NCBI RefSeq assembly: GCF_034931305.1
Contig: NZ_JAYGHY010000002.1
Location: forward strand, 60,514 to 124,513
DNA: 64,000 nt
DNA from: Cyanobium gracile_A
GTDB lineage: Bacteria; Cyanobacteriota; Cyanobacteriia; PCC-6307; Cyanobiaceae
Reading direction: 5' to 3'
Part shown: positions 51,101 through 63,495 of the stretch, in pieces
Layout of the letters: each line of letters begins with the position of its first letter
Numbering within the stretch: position 1 is the stretch's first letter
The notes under the pieces: generated by a model
The model's database searches: none
What the model was told of the DNA's origin: nothing
Seen by the model: the letters and a program-made list of their open reading frames with translations, nothing else
Made by a program: the position numbers and the translations under genes

Positions 51101-51619
51101 TCAGAGAGCCTGGCAGAGCCCCGTCCCGAACAGCATCAGGGCAATGGCCACGGCGATGGCCTGGCGCAGGCGGGCCAGCACCGGTTGCACCTGGTGGCGG
51201 GCCACCAGCAGATCCTGCTGGCGCCAGGTGATCGGCTTCTCCCACACCTGGCCGTCGTACCAGCCCGATTCCTCGTACTCCACCCTCTCCGAGACCAGCC
51301 GCTTCTGCACGTAGGTCCAGCCGAGCCATTGGCGCAGCAGCAGGAACAGCGGCAGCAGGACGGCGGCGGCCCCGGCGGCGATCACCAGGCGGGGCGGATC
51401 GTGGCGCAGGGGGATGCTTCCCCCCGCCACCAGCAGCGCCAGGGGGAGGGACAGCAGCCAGGTCAGTCCCAAGGGGCGCCAGAGGCCTTTGGGTCCAGTG
51501 GCGGGCCAGCGAAAGAACCAGGAGCGGCTGAGCTGGTCGTACTCCTGCAGGGGACGCTGGGCCGGGGGCACCGGACAGGGGGTGTCCTGGCTGGGCAGGC
51601 TGGGAATGCCGGCGGCCAT
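51101..51619 (-). CDS. CGLD27/Ycf36 family protein (DUF1230)
   Basis: 172 aa. The N-terminus PVPPAQRPLQEYDQLSRSWFFRWP is the conserved entry, then two hydrophobic segments (about 50-68 and 76-95), then VQKRLVSERVEYEESGWYDGQVWEKP and DLLVARHQVQPVLARLRQA. The EYEESGWYDGQ-W block is the family hallmark (chloroplast ycf36; conserved in green lineage and diatoms 27). A membrane protein of unknown photosynthesis-related function. Confidence 0.9.
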   Translation of the reverse strand: MAAGIPSLPSQDTPCPVPPAQRPLQEYDQLSRSWFFRWPATGPKGLWRPLGLTWLLSLPLALLVAGGSIPLRHDPPRLVIAAGAAAVLLPLFLLLRQWLGWTYVQKRLVSERVEYEESGWYDGQVWEKPITWRQQDLLVARHQVQPVLARLRQAIAVAIALMLFGTGLCQAL

Positions 51620-51630
51620 CTGCCCTCCCC

Positions 51631-52017
51631 TCAGCCGCCGACCTGGCTGGCGCCGCTCACCTCGATCGGAGCGGGGACGAAGCGCTCCTGCTCGCCATGG
51701 CCCCAGAACGATTCAAGGTCGTAGTAGCTGCGTTCCTGGGGGGTGAGCACATGAACGATCAGTTCGCCGTAGTCGAGCAGCACCCAGCGGCCTTCGCTCT
51801 GGCCCTCCCGCCGCAGGGGCAGGCGGGCCGCGTCGGTTTCGAGCCGGTCTTCCACCGAGCGGGCGATGGCCCGGACCTGCACGTCGCTGAGACCGCTGCA
51901 GATCACGAACCAGTCGGCCAGGGACGACACCTCATCGACACGGATCAGGCGGATATCGACCGCCTTGCGGTCGTCGCAGGCCTCGGCGGCGAGCAGGGCG
52001 AGGTCGCGACTATCCAT
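51631..52017 (-). CDS. rsfS: ribosome silencing factor RsfS
   Basis: 128 aa from ATG 52017. The core LAAEACDDRKAVDIRLIRVDEVSSLADWFVICSGLSDVQVRAIARSVEDRL and the GRWVLLDYGELIVHVLTPQERSYYDLESFWG block are both unmistakable for RsfS (Iojap). It binds ribosomal protein L14 on the 50S subunit and blocks subunit joining in starvation. The start overlaps the DUF3318 stop by 8 bp, so translation is coupled. Confidence 0.95.
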   Translation of the reverse strand: MDSRDLALLAAEACDDRKAVDIRLIRVDEVSSLADWFVICSGLSDVQVRAIARSVEDRLETDAARLPLRREGQSEGRWVLLDYGELIVHVLTPQERSYYDLESFWGHGEQERFVPAPIEVSGASQVGG

Positions 52018-52663
52018 AGACGTTCTCACTGGTGACCGACTGGCGGGAGCCCTGTTGCTGGGCCATTTCGGCACGGGCCTTGCCTGCACTCTTGCGTAGG
52101 GCCTCAAGGCGGTCTTCGTAGAAGGTGCGGCGCCGCTTCTTGCGGGTCTGTTCGACCAGCTCCTTGAGGGCTCCCCCCAGGCTTTTATAGGCATTGGGCA
52201 AGCTGTAGCCGAAGCGACAGGCCAGGTCGATGGCCCGCTCGTCGGCCAGGATCGCGTCCTGCAGACGCTTTTCCGAGTTGTTCTTCAGATAGAGGCGGTA
52301 GCCGGCGAAGCCCGACAGACCGAGGGCCATCACCAGCAGCAGTCCGTCCTGCACCCAGAGTTCGCCAATAGCGCCACCCAGGCCGATGGCCAGCGCCGCC
52401 ATCTCCCAGCCATCCCGGGGGATCGCGTCGTTCTGGATGCGGCCCACCTCGTGCCAGAAGAGCAGGTTGCGGTGGTCGAGGGCCAATCCATCCCATTTCT
52501 CGAGATCCACCTGGATCTCCACTTCGTCACGGCCGATCTCTTCGATCGTCACCAGGGGCGGATCGACGGAGGCGGCCGCTTCCACGAACACCCAGCTCTG
52601 CATCTCAGGGGGCAGCAACCCCTTCAGGCGCTGGAGTTCGCTCATCGGCGGCGTCTCGGGCAT
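52010..52663 (-). CDS. DUF3318 membrane-associated protein
   Basis: 217 aa. MSELQRLKGLLPPEMQSWVFVEAAASVDPPLVTIEEIGRDEVEIQVDLEKWDGLALDHRNLLFWHEVGRIQ gives a soluble part with a conserved FWHEVGRI. Two short hydrophobic segments (about 85-120) follow, then a positively charged tail (RKKRRRTFYEDRLEALRKS). The gene order DUF3318-rsfS-CGLD27-asparaginase with carB opposite is one I recall from picocyanobacteria. Function unknown. Confidence 0.85.
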   Translation of the reverse strand: MPETPPMSELQRLKGLLPPEMQSWVFVEAAASVDPPLVTIEEIGRDEVEIQVDLEKWDGLALDHRNLLFWHEVGRIQNDAIPRDGWEMAALAIGLGGAIGELWVQDGLLLVMALGLSGFAGYRLYLKNNSEKRLQDAILADERAIDLACRFGYSLPNAYKSLGGALKELVEQTRKKRRRTFYEDRLEALRKSAGKARAEMAQQQGSRQSVTSENVYG

Positions 52664-52767
52664 TGGTCTCTCGTCAGATTAGCGATTGCCTGCGGTGCCA
52701 GAGGGCCACGCAGGCCGGTCGGGACGGCGACCGTGAGAGGCTGGGCGGGTTTGCCCGACCACGCCCT

Positions 52768-56091
<3,324 letters not shown>

Positions 56092-56114
56092 TCGCCCGAT
56101 CGTCCCTTTCCCCC

Positions 56115-56792
56115 GTGACCAGCACCCTGGCCGCCCAGCCCGTCGCCCCCGGCACCGACCTGCGCGACGTCTTCCGCGCCGCTTATGAAAACCGCTACAC
56201 CTGGGAGCCGGGTTTTGGCGGCTATGGCGGCCGCTGCGTCTGGGAGCAGGACGACCGGTGCCTCGAAGGCACCTTCCAGGTGGGCGCCGACCTCAAGGCG
56301 GTGGTGGAGGGCATCGCCGATGAAGAGGTGCACAAGGCCGTCGCCTCCCAGCTGTGGGAAGTGGCGATCCACCGGGTGCGCCGCCCTTTTGACCAGACCC
56401 ACGGCGCCAACACCTTCACCGCCGGCGACACCGATGCGGTGGGCACTGAGGTGATCATGGGCGGCAAGGCCGAAGGCGACCGCTACCGCATCAAGGACAA
56501 CGTGGTGACGATGGTGCACCGCCACATCCACGGCACCGTGGTGACGATCTTCACCGAAAGCACCACCGACACCGGCAGCGGCTACCTGAGCCACAGCTAC
56601 ACCAGCCGCTACAGCGACCCCGCCACCGGTGAGGCCCGAGGCGGCACCAGCCGCTTCACGGACACCTTTGTACCCCTGGCGGGCGTGGGCCCCTGGGTGT
56701 TGAGCGAGCGGGTGGTGGAGACGGACGCCCACGGCGACACGCCTGCCGGCCGCCAGGTGTTTCGCTTCGAGGATCTCGCCCCCTTGGGTTAA
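56115..56792 (+). CDS. DUF3386 protein
   Basis: 225 aa from GTG 56115; GTG 56088 overlapping the carB stop is an alternative. The signature is DLRDVFRAAYENRYTWEPGFGGYGGRC (about 14-41), then a repeat-rich beta domain: FDQTHGANTFTAG, YRIKDNVVTMVHRHIHGTVVTIF, YLSHSYTSRYSDP. Cytoplasmic, soluble. Function unknown; a small cyanobacterial and plant-lineage family. Follows carB on the same strand. Confidence 0.85.
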   Translation: MTSTLAAQPVAPGTDLRDVFRAAYENRYTWEPGFGGYGGRCVWEQDDRCLEGTFQVGADLKAVVEGIADEEVHKAVASQLWEVAIHRVRRPFDQTHGANTFTAGDTDAVGTEVIMGGKAEGDRYRIKDNVVTMVHRHIHGTVVTIFTESTTDTGSGYLSHSYTSRYSDPATGEARGGTSRFTDTFVPLAGVGPWVLSERVVETDAHGDTPAGRQVFRFEDLAPLG

Positions 56793-56818
56793 GGGCGGGC
56801 AACGGCCACAATGCGCCG

Positions 56819-57706
56819 ATGCTCTCCCTCTGGCTCGGCGCCTACGACCAGGGCCTGGCCTATGCCGGCCTGGCCCTGGGCACCTACCTGACCCTGCGCG
56901 TCCTCAACTTCCCGGACCTCACCGTTGACGGTTCCTTCGCCCTGGGGGGCGGCACGGCGGCGATGCTGATCAGCCAGGGCACACCGGTGCCCCTGGCCCT
57001 GGGTCTGGCGATCCTGTTCGGCTGCCTGGCGGGGCTGGTCACCGGCCTGATCCACACCCGACTGGGGGTGAACGATCTGTTTGCCGGCATCCTGACCACC
57101 ACCGGCCTCTACTCGATCACCCTGCGCCTGATGGGGCGCTCCAACATTCCCCTGCCGGAGACCCCGGCGGGGATCCAGGCCCTGCCGGACCTTGGCCTGG
57201 GGCTGGATGGCCGTTGGGCCGTGGGGCTCACCCTGGCGATGCTGGGCCTGATCCTGCTGATCAGCCTGCTGATGGCCACCGATGTCGGATTGGCCCTGCG
57301 GGCCCTGGGCGACAACCCCACCATGGCCCGCGCCAACGGCATCAACCAGCGCCGGGGACTCACCGTGGGCATCGCCGCCGCCAACGGTCTGGTGGCCCTG
57401 GCCGGCGCCCTGGTGGCCCTGTACCAGGGCTTCGCCGACGTGACCATGGGCATCGGCTCCCTGATCCTCGGCCTGGGCATGGTGATCATCGGCGAATCGG
57501 TGCTGCGGCCCCGCTCCGTGCCCTGGGCCCTGCTGGCGGTGGCGCTGGGGGCGATCCTGTTCCGCACCATGATCGCCATCGCCCTGCAGCTGGGTCTGGA
57601 GCCGGTGGACCTCAAGCTGGCCACGGCCTTGCTGCTGCTTGTCGCCCTGGCCTTCGGCCGGCTGCGGATCCCCGGGCTCTCCGACCACGGCAGGTTGGAG
57701 CAATGA
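56819..57706 (+). CDS. ABC uptake permease (COG4120 type)
   Basis: 295 aa, about nine hydrophobic segments. The permease family core TYLTLRVLNFPDLTVDGSFALGGG (about 22-45) and the cytoplasmic-loop block ALRALGDNPTMARANGINQR (about 157-176) are present. Branched-chain-type permease fold, one protein forming the membrane homodimer. Stop overlaps the ATPase start by 4 bp. Part of a permease-ATPase-binding-protein operon. Confidence 0.9.
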   Translation: MLSLWLGAYDQGLAYAGLALGTYLTLRVLNFPDLTVDGSFALGGGTAAMLISQGTPVPLALGLAILFGCLAGLVTGLIHTRLGVNDLFAGILTTTGLYSITLRLMGRSNIPLPETPAGIQALPDLGLGLDGRWAVGLTLAMLGLILLISLLMATDVGLALRALGDNPTMARANGINQRRGLTVGIAAANGLVALAGALVALYQGFADVTMGIGSLILGLGMVIIGESVLRPRSVPWALLAVALGAILFRTMIAIALQLGLEPVDLKLATALLLLVALAFGRLRIPGLSDHGRLEQ

Positions 57707-58569
57707 ACCCCATGGCCCCGGGTCTTTCCGCTCCTGGACTCAGCGTCGAGGACCTCAGCTGGGGCCATACGCTGCCGGGCTCGGGCTGGCGGCAGTTGTT
57801 CCGCTCCTTTTCGCTCACCTGTCCCCGGGGACAGTTTCTGGTGCTGATCGGCAGCAACGGGTCGGGCAAGTCGACCCTGCTCAACCTGGTGGCTGGCACC
57901 CTGCCCGCCGCCAGCGGCCGGATTCATCTGGGAGGCCGCCCCCTGCATCGCCTGCGGGATCACCAGCGGGCCCGCTGGATTGGCCGGGTGATGCAGAACC
58001 CCCTGGAGGGCACCTGTCCGGGACTGACGGTGGCCGAAAATCTGCGCCTGGCTGAGCGGCGCCATCGGCCGGCCTTTCTTGCCGGCGGGGCGCTGCTGGG
58101 GGCCCTGGGCGGCCTGCATCCCGATGGAGCCGATCGGCGGCGCTACCGCGAGCTGCTGGGCGACCTGGGCCTGCCCCTGGCGGATCGCCTGGATGAGCCG
58201 GTGGGCCAGCTCTCCGGCGGCCAGCGCCAGACCCTCAGCCTGGTGATGGCCACCCTGGGGTCGCCCGATCTGCTGCTGCTCGATGAGCACACCGCCGCCC
58301 TCGATCCCCGCGCCGAGGCCACGGTGATTGAGCTCACCAACCGGCTGATCCGCCAGCTCGGCACCACGGCCCTGATGGTGACCCACAGCCTCGAGCAGGC
58401 CCTGGGCCACGGCGATCGGCTGGTGATGCTGCACGACGGCCGCCCCATCGGTGACTGGAGCGCTGCAGAACGTGAAGCTCTCGATCCGCCGTCCTTGCGG
58501 GCGATGTATGGCGCCGCCACAGTGAAAGAGGCCCCTTGCACCGTCCATGATGGGTCTCCAGCGCCGTGA
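57703..58569 (+). CDS. ABC uptake ATP-binding protein (COG1101 type)
   Basis: 288 aa from ATG 57703. Walker A GSNGSGKST (about 49-57), signature QLSGGQRQTLSL, Walker B LLLLDEHTAALDP and the switch His in MVTHSLEQAL. LDEHTAALDP, with H in place of the usual P, is characteristic of the COG1101 subgroup. The start overlaps the permease by 4 bp and the 3' end overlaps the binding-protein gene by 23 bp. Confidence 0.92.
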   Translation: MNPMAPGLSAPGLSVEDLSWGHTLPGSGWRQLFRSFSLTCPRGQFLVLIGSNGSGKSTLLNLVAGTLPAASGRIHLGGRPLHRLRDHQRARWIGRVMQNPLEGTCPGLTVAENLRLAERRHRPAFLAGGALLGALGGLHPDGADRRRYRELLGDLGLPLADRLDEPVGQLSGGQRQTLSLVMATLGSPDLLLLDEHTAALDPRAEATVIELTNRLIRQLGTTALMVTHSLEQALGHGDRLVMLHDGRPIGDWSAAEREALDPPSLRAMYGAATVKEAPCTVHDGSPAP

Positions 58570-59563
58570 ATTCCTGAGCCTGGTGGGGGTGGGGGCGCTG
58601 GGCACGCTGGTGTTGTCCGCCTGCGGAAAACTGGGGGGCGGCACCCGGGTGAAGGGGCCCACCATCGGTCTGCTCCAGATGGTGGACGCTCCGCCACCGA
58701 ACAACACCCGCAAGGGCTTCGAAGCGGCCCTGGCCGCCGCCGGCTACATCCCCGGCAAGACGGTCAACCTGATTCAGAAGGACGCCGCCGGCGAACTGGC
58801 CAACACCACCTTGGTCATGAAGCAGTTCGTGGGCGACGGGGTGGACATGATCCTGGCGGTGGGAACGCCGCCGCTGCAGGCCGCCATGAAGGTGGCACCC
58901 GAGACCACGCCGGTGATCTTCTGCTACTGCTCCAACCCCTGGGGGGCCGGGGCGGGGACACCGCCCGGAGGCGTCGGCCAGCACCGCCCCAACGTGGTGG
59001 GCACGATCGGCACCAATCCTGTTGGCAAGGAACTCGATCTGGCGCGCCAGATTGACCCCAAACTCAGCCGCGTCGGCCTGATCTTCAACCCCGGCGAGCC
59101 CAACTCGGAGTACGAGGCCAAGGTGCTCAGGGCGGAGGCGGCCAAGCGCGACATCACCGTGGTGGAGCAGTCGGTGGCCAACTCCGGTGAGGTTCTGCAG
59201 GCCGCCCAGGTGCTGGCCCAGAAGCAGGTGGACGCCTTCGTGAAGATCGGGGACTACGCCACCATCCAGGGGTTCGGCTCGATTGCCAAGGTGGGTCTCG
59301 AGAAGAAAATTCCCGTGTATTCGGTGGATGCCGACGACATCAAGCTGCCGGGCTGCCTGGCCACGGTCGGGTGGTCCTACTTCGACGATGGTGTTGCCGC
59401 CGGCAAGCTGGCGGTGCGGGTGCTCAAGGGGGAATCCCCCGCCACCATGGCCTTTGAGCCCCTCACCAAAACCGAGATGCTCCTGAACAGAGCCACCGCG
59501 GCGGCCATCGGTGTGACCCTGCCGGAGGAGCTGCTGAAGCAGGCCAAGGAGGTGGTGGGCTGA
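58547..59563 (+). CDS. ABC substrate-binding lipoprotein (COG2984 type)
   Basis: 338 aa. The N-terminus has a twin-Arg-like RREFLSLVGVGALGTL segment and a lipobox VLSAC (Cys about 26), so it is a lipoprotein, perhaps Tat-exported. The COG2984 periplasmic-binding fold follows: TIGLLQMVDAPPPNN, LAVGTPPLQAAMK, VIFCYCSNPWGAG, VGTIGTNPVGKELDLARQI, ... VKIGDYATIQGFGS. Known members bind aromatic amino acids (TrpXYZ of some Gram-positives) or other small molecules; the substrate here is open. Confidence 0.9.
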   Translation: MMGLQRREFLSLVGVGALGTLVLSACGKLGGGTRVKGPTIGLLQMVDAPPPNNTRKGFEAALAAAGYIPGKTVNLIQKDAAGELANTTLVMKQFVGDGVDMILAVGTPPLQAAMKVAPETTPVIFCYCSNPWGAGAGTPPGGVGQHRPNVVGTIGTNPVGKELDLARQIDPKLSRVGLIFNPGEPNSEYEAKVLRAEAAKRDITVVEQSVANSGEVLQAAQVLAQKQVDAFVKIGDYATIQGFGSIAKVGLEKKIPVYSVDADDIKLPGCLATVGWSYFDDGVAAGKLAVRVLKGESPATMAFEPLTKTEMLLNRATAAAIGVTLPEELLKQAKEVVG

Positions 59564-59581
59564 GGCCCGGCCTGCCCTGGG

Positions 59582-59803
59582 TCAGGGCAGTGGCGTGATC
59601 GTTTTCAGCTTGTCGTTGAGCTGGCTGGCCATCGCCTGGCGGCCCACGGCCAGCACCTTCAGGGTGTCTTCATGCATGCGCAGCTGGGCATCGGCCACCT
59701 GCATCCCTCGCACCAGTTCCTTGACGTCCTCCGGCAGGCCGTTGAGGTCGTAGCGCAGGCCCTCGAAGGTCAGCACGGGCGGTTGCTGGCTGGGAGTTTC
59801 CAA
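59582..59803 (-). CDS. DUF6447-like small protein, 73 aa
   Basis: 73 aa. LTFEGLRYDLNGLPEDVKELVRGMQVADAQLRMHEDTLKVLAVGRQ shows a short beta hairpin and a long helix, matching a small family common in cyanobacteria (DUF6447 type). The short 3' distance to the binding-protein gene (18 bp) is convergent. Function unknown. Confidence 0.8.
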   Translation of the reverse strand: METPSQQPPVLTFEGLRYDLNGLPEDVKELVRGMQVADAQLRMHEDTLKVLAVGRQAMASQLNDKLKTITPLP

Positions 59804-59842
59804 CGGGGGAGGAGCAATTGGACAGGAGCCTAGGTGGCGGAC

Positions 59843-61582
59843 TCAGGCCTCCAGGCGGATGAACTGGCGTTCGCACAGCTCCCGGTAGCGGCCGCCGCTG
59901 GCCATCAGCTCATCGTGGCTGCCCTGCTGGACGATGCGGCCGCCGTCGAGCACGACGATCAGGTCGGCCTCCTGCACGGTGGCCAGCCGGTGGGCGATCA
60001 CCAGCACGGTGCGACCGGCCATGGCCTGCTGCAGGCCCTGCTGCACCGCTTCTTCGGCCTCCGCATCCAGGGCGCTGGTGGCCTCGTCGAGGAGCATCAC
60101 CGCCGGGTTGCCCAGCACGGCCCGGGCGATCGCCAGCCGCTGCAGCTGGCCACCGGAGAAGTTGCTGCCCCGTTCCTCGAGGCGGCTGTCGTAGCCGCCG
60201 GGGAGGCTTTCGATGAAGTCCGCCGCATTGGCCAGCCGGGCGGCCTGGCGGATCTGTTCGCTGCTGGCGGGGCGCCCGAAGGCGATGGCTTCGGCCACCG
60301 TGCCGGAGAAGACGCTGCTCTGCTGGGGCACCAGGGCCACGGCGCGGCGCAGGTCCCGGGCCCGCAGGTCGGCCAGGTTCTGGCCATCGAGCAGCACCCG
60401 GCCGCTCTGGGCGGTGTTGAAGCGCAGCAGCAGCGAAAACAGGGTGCTTTTGCCGGCACCGGAGGGACCCACCAGGGCCACCACCTGGCCCGGACGGATG
60501 TGGAGATCGAGCTGGCGCAACACCGGGCTGCCGCCCTCGTAGCCGAAGCTCACCCCGTCCAGCAGCAGCTCCCCGGAGACGCTCCCCAGGGGCTTAGCGT
60601 CGGCGTGGTCGGGCGGTTCCACCGGCTCGTTCTCGATCGCCCGCAGCCGCTTCAGCGAGGCCTGGCCCTGCTGGAACTCGTTGAAATTGGTGGTGAGGTG
60701 GGAGATCGGATCGATCAGCATCAGCAGGGCGGCCACGTAGCTGCTGAATCCCTGGCTGTCGAGGCCGCCGGCCTTGATCCGCGCCGCCCCGATCAGCAGC
60801 ACCGAGAGGATGCCCGCCGCTTCGATGAAGCCAACCACCGGGTGCTGCAGGGCCAGCAGTTCCAGGGTGCGGTACTTGGCGCGGCGGTGCAGGTCGATCT
60901 CGGTGTCGAATCGCTGCTGCAGCCAGGGTTCGGCGGCGAAGGCCCGCACCAGGGGCAGACCGCCGATCGCCTCGCCCAGCAGGGCCGCCAGATCACTGAC
61001 CTGCTTCTGGCTGCGCTCGGCGGCGTTCATCACCCGGGCCCCGAAGGCGCTCACCATCAGGGCCACCAGCGGCGCCAGCAGCAGGGTGGCCAGGGCCAGG
61101 GGCCAGTCGAGCCAGATCATGTAGCCCAGCACCACCACCAGCTGCAGGGCGCTGGGGGTGGTGTCCTGGATCGTCTTGTAGATCACCTCACCCACCCGGT
61201 CGGCGTCTTCGGTGAGCCGGTAGGTGAGATCGCCGGCGGAGAGCTTCTCGAGGGCGCCGAAGTCGAGCCGCTGCAGGCGGGCGAACAGCTGCCGCCGCAG
61301 CTCCTGGCTGACCCGCAGGGCCGGACCCGCCAGCAGGGTGTCCTGCCCGAACTGGGCAATCTTCTGCACCAGGAACACCGCCAGAGCCGCGGCCACGCTG
61401 CGCAGCACCTTGGTGAAATCGCCGGCGCCGATGGCCGGGATCAGCTGGCCCGCCAGCCAGGCCAGCAGGGGCCAGCAGCCCACGAACACGAGCATGCACA
61501 ACCCCCCGAGCAGCAGGGCTCGCCGATGGGGCTTCAGCAGCGGCCAGAGCCTGCGGAAGCCGGCCGGCGAGGGTGCAAGCAT
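59843..61582 (-). CDS. ABC exporter with fused permease and ATPase (lipid/MsbA-like)
   Basis: 579 aa. Membrane domain (about 1-310, six helices) and nucleotide-binding domain (about 345-579): Walker A VALVGPSGAGKST (about 376-388), Q-loop, signature NFSGGQLQRLAIAR, Walker B VMLLDEATSALD and switch His in IAHRLATV. Half-size, homodimeric exporter of the MsbA/lipid-flippase group. LVVVLGYMIWLDWPLAL belongs to the membrane part. Start near ATG 61582, 40 bp from the S4 gene on the other strand. Confidence 0.93.
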   Translation of the reverse strand: MLAPSPAGFRRLWPLLKPHRRALLLGGLCMLVFVGCWPLLAWLAGQLIPAIGAGDFTKVLRSVAAALAVFLVQKIAQFGQDTLLAGPALRVSQELRRQLFARLQRLDFGALEKLSAGDLTYRLTEDADRVGEVIYKTIQDTTPSALQLVVVLGYMIWLDWPLALATLLLAPLVALMVSAFGARVMNAAERSQKQVSDLAALLGEAIGGLPLVRAFAAEPWLQQRFDTEIDLHRRAKYRTLELLALQHPVVGFIEAAGILSVLLIGAARIKAGGLDSQGFSSYVAALLMLIDPISHLTTNFNEFQQGQASLKRLRAIENEPVEPPDHADAKPLGSVSGELLLDGVSFGYEGGSPVLRQLDLHIRPGQVVALVGPSGAGKSTLFSLLLRFNTAQSGRVLLDGQNLADLRARDLRRAVALVPQQSSVFSGTVAEAIAFGRPASSEQIRQAARLANAADFIESLPGGYDSRLEERGSNFSGGQLQRLAIARAVLGNPAVMLLDEATSALDAEAEEAVQQGLQQAMAGRTVLVIAHRLATVQEADLIVVLDGGRIVQQGSHDELMASGGRYRELCERQFIRLEA

Positions 61583-61621
61583 CGACGAACCCTATCAGCG
61601 CTCTTCGGGCGTCCCCTGACG

Positions 61622-61840
61622 GTGAAGCTGGATCAGTTCCTCAAATGGCAGGGCCTCGTCGGCACCGGCGGCGAGGCCAAGCAGCGCATCCAGCGTGGCG
61701 ATGTGACCGTGAACGGCACGATCGAGACCCGGCGCGGACGCCAGCTGGCCCCTGGCGACGCGGTGGCCATCGACGGCCGCGAGGTGCTGATGCTCTCCCC
61801 TCGCCTGGGCCGTGGGGGCGATGGCGGCATCACGCCTTAA
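61622..61840 (+). CDS. S4-domain RNA-binding protein, 72 aa
   Basis: 72 aa from GTG 61622. KLDQFLKWQGLVGTGGEAKQRIQRGDVTVNGTIETRRGRQLAPGDAVAIDG is a complete single S4 domain of the YaaA/YbcJ type (G-GEAK-I--G-V-VNG--E-R-G--L--GD). An RNA-binding protein, probably ribosome-related. An extended open frame upstream in phase is antisense shadow of the ABC gene. It precedes tpiA by 31 bp. Confidence 0.9.
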   Translation: MKLDQFLKWQGLVGTGGEAKQRIQRGDVTVNGTIETRRGRQLAPGDAVAIDGREVLMLSPRLGRGGDGGITP

Positions 61841-61871
61841 CCTCGCTTGAATGTCGCCGCCAGGAGACCAC

Positions 61872-62612
61872 GTGCGCAAGGCCGTCATCGCAGGCAACTG
61901 GAAGATGCACATGACCTGCGCCCAGGCGCGGGCGTTTGCGGCCAGCTTCCGGCCCCTGATCGCCGATCTGCCCGATGACAGGGAGGTGGTGCTAGCTCCT
62001 CCGTTCACGGCCATCCCCACCCTTTGCCGTCACCTGGCCGGCGCCGGTGTCGCCATTGCCGGCCAGAACGTCCACTGGGAGGAGAGCGGCGCCTACACCG
62101 GCATGATCTCCGCCCCGATGTTGCTGGAGCACGGAGTCACCCACGCGATCGTGGGCCACAGCGAGCCGCGCAAGTACTTCAGCGAAACCGACGAGCAGAT
62201 CAACCTGCGGGCCCGCACGGCCCAGAAGACGGGTCTGATTCCGATCCTGTGCGTCGGCGAGAGCGACGACCAGCGCGAAGCCCGTGAAACCGAGCGGGTG
62301 ATCCACCGACAGGTGGAGCAGGGGCTGGAGGGTGTCGACCCCTTGCGCCTGATCGTGGCCTATGAGCCCATCTGGGCGATCGGCACCGGCAAGACCTGCG
62401 CCGCCGAGGAGGCCAACCGCATCTGCGGTCTGATCCGCGGCTGGGTGGGCCACCCCGAGGTGGTGGTGCAGTACGGCGGTTCGGTCAACCCCGCCACCAT
62501 CGACATGCTGATGGCCCAGAGCGACATCGACGGCGTGCTGGTGGGTGGCGCCTCCCTCGATCCGGTCAGCTTCGCCCGCATCGCCAACTACCAGGTGCCG
62601 GTGCCGGCCTGA
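61872..62612 (+). CDS. tpiA: triosephosphate isomerase
   Basis: 246 aa from GTG 61872, with AGGAGA (61862-61867) 4 bp before it; ATG 61851 upstream lacks such a site. NWKMH with the active-site Lys (residue 10 or so), AIVGHSEPRKYF with catalytic His, AYEPIWAIGTGK with the catalytic Glu (near 160), and the YGGS-N and GVLVGGASLD phosphate-binding loops. Interconverts DHAP and GAP in glycolysis and the Calvin cycle. Confidence 0.98.
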   Translation: MRKAVIAGNWKMHMTCAQARAFAASFRPLIADLPDDREVVLAPPFTAIPTLCRHLAGAGVAIAGQNVHWEESGAYTGMISAPMLLEHGVTHAIVGHSEPRKYFSETDEQINLRARTAQKTGLIPILCVGESDDQREARETERVIHRQVEQGLEGVDPLRLIVAYEPIWAIGTGKTCAAEEANRICGLIRGWVGHPEVVVQYGGSVNPATIDMLMAQSDIDGVLVGGASLDPVSFARIANYQVPVPA

Positions 62613-62617
62613 ACGCC

Positions 62618-63481
62618 GTGGGCGTCGCCCCGCCTGCGGCCACACCGCCCGGTTTCCGCTGGGGGGATCGCACTCTTGTGATGGGGGTCCTCAACCTCAC
62701 CCCCGATTCCTTCAGTGACGGCGGCCGATTCGAGGCCCCTGACGCCGCGGTGGGGCGGGCCCGGCTGCTGCATCGCCAGGGGGCCGACCTGCTCGACCTT
62801 GGGGGTCAGAGCACCAGGCCAGGGGCGCCCGAGGTCGGTGCCGAGGTGGAGATCGCCCGGGTGCTGCCCGGCCTGGGGCGGATCCTGGCGTCCCTGCCCC
62901 CCCCGGCGGCCGGCGGTCCCCTGCTTTCGATCGACACCTTCCTCGCCCCGGTGGCTGAAGCGGCCCTGGCGGCCGGTGCCCACTGGATCAACGACGTCAG
63001 TGCCGGCCGCCGTGATCCCGCCCTGCTGACGGTGGTGGCGGCCGCCGACTGCCCCTGCGTGCTGATGCACAGCCGTGGCGACAGCCACACGATGGACGCC
63101 CTGGCCCGCTACGGCGACGTGGTCGCCGAGGTGCGCAAAGAGCTGTTGCGCGCCACTGACCGGGCCCTGGCGGCGGGGGTGCGTCCGGAGCGGATCCTCT
63201 GGGATCCGGGGCTGGGTTTCGCCAAGACCACCGCCCACAACCTCAGCCTGCTGCGGGGCCTGGCCCTGTTGCGGGCGGAGGGTTTTCCCCTGCTGGTGGG
63301 GCCCTCCCGCAAGCGGTTCATCGGCGAGGTGCTGGCCGAGCCCCGCCCCCGGGCCCGCCTGTGGGGCACAGCGGCGGTCTGCGGCCAGGCCATCGCCGCC
63401 GGTGCCGATGTGCTGCGGGTGCACGATGTCGGCCCGATCGTGCAGACGGCCCGCATGGCCGATGCCCTCTGCCGCTCCTGA
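62618..63481 (+). CDS. folP: dihydropteroate synthase
   Basis: 287 aa from GTG 62618. Canonical signatures VMGVLNLTPDSFSDGG (about 21-36), LDLGGQSTRPGA (about 60-71), INDVSAG and WDPGLGFAKTTAHN, ending in WGTAAVCGQAIAAGADVLRVHDVG. Joins 6-hydroxymethyl-dihydropterin pyrophosphate with p-aminobenzoate in folate synthesis. Five bp after tpiA, so one transcript. LGGQST replaces the more usual LGGEST; the change may be neutral. Confidence 0.97.
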   Translation: MGVAPPAATPPGFRWGDRTLVMGVLNLTPDSFSDGGRFEAPDAAVGRARLLHRQGADLLDLGGQSTRPGAPEVGAEVEIARVLPGLGRILASLPPPAAGGPLLSIDTFLAPVAEAALAAGAHWINDVSAGRRDPALLTVVAAADCPCVLMHSRGDSHTMDALARYGDVVAEVRKELLRATDRALAAGVRPERILWDPGLGFAKTTAHNLSLLRGLALLRAEGFPLLVGPSRKRFIGEVLAEPRPRARLWGTAAVCGQAIAAGADVLRVHDVGPIVQTARMADALCRS

Positions 63482-63495
63482 TCCCGGCCGACCGA

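Noticed and set aside
59834..61840. Long open frame upstream of and in phase with the S4-domain gene
   Set aside because: Its first about 595 codons are antisense to the ABC exporter and have Gln/His/Gly-rich shadow composition; only the last 73 codons are a real protein.
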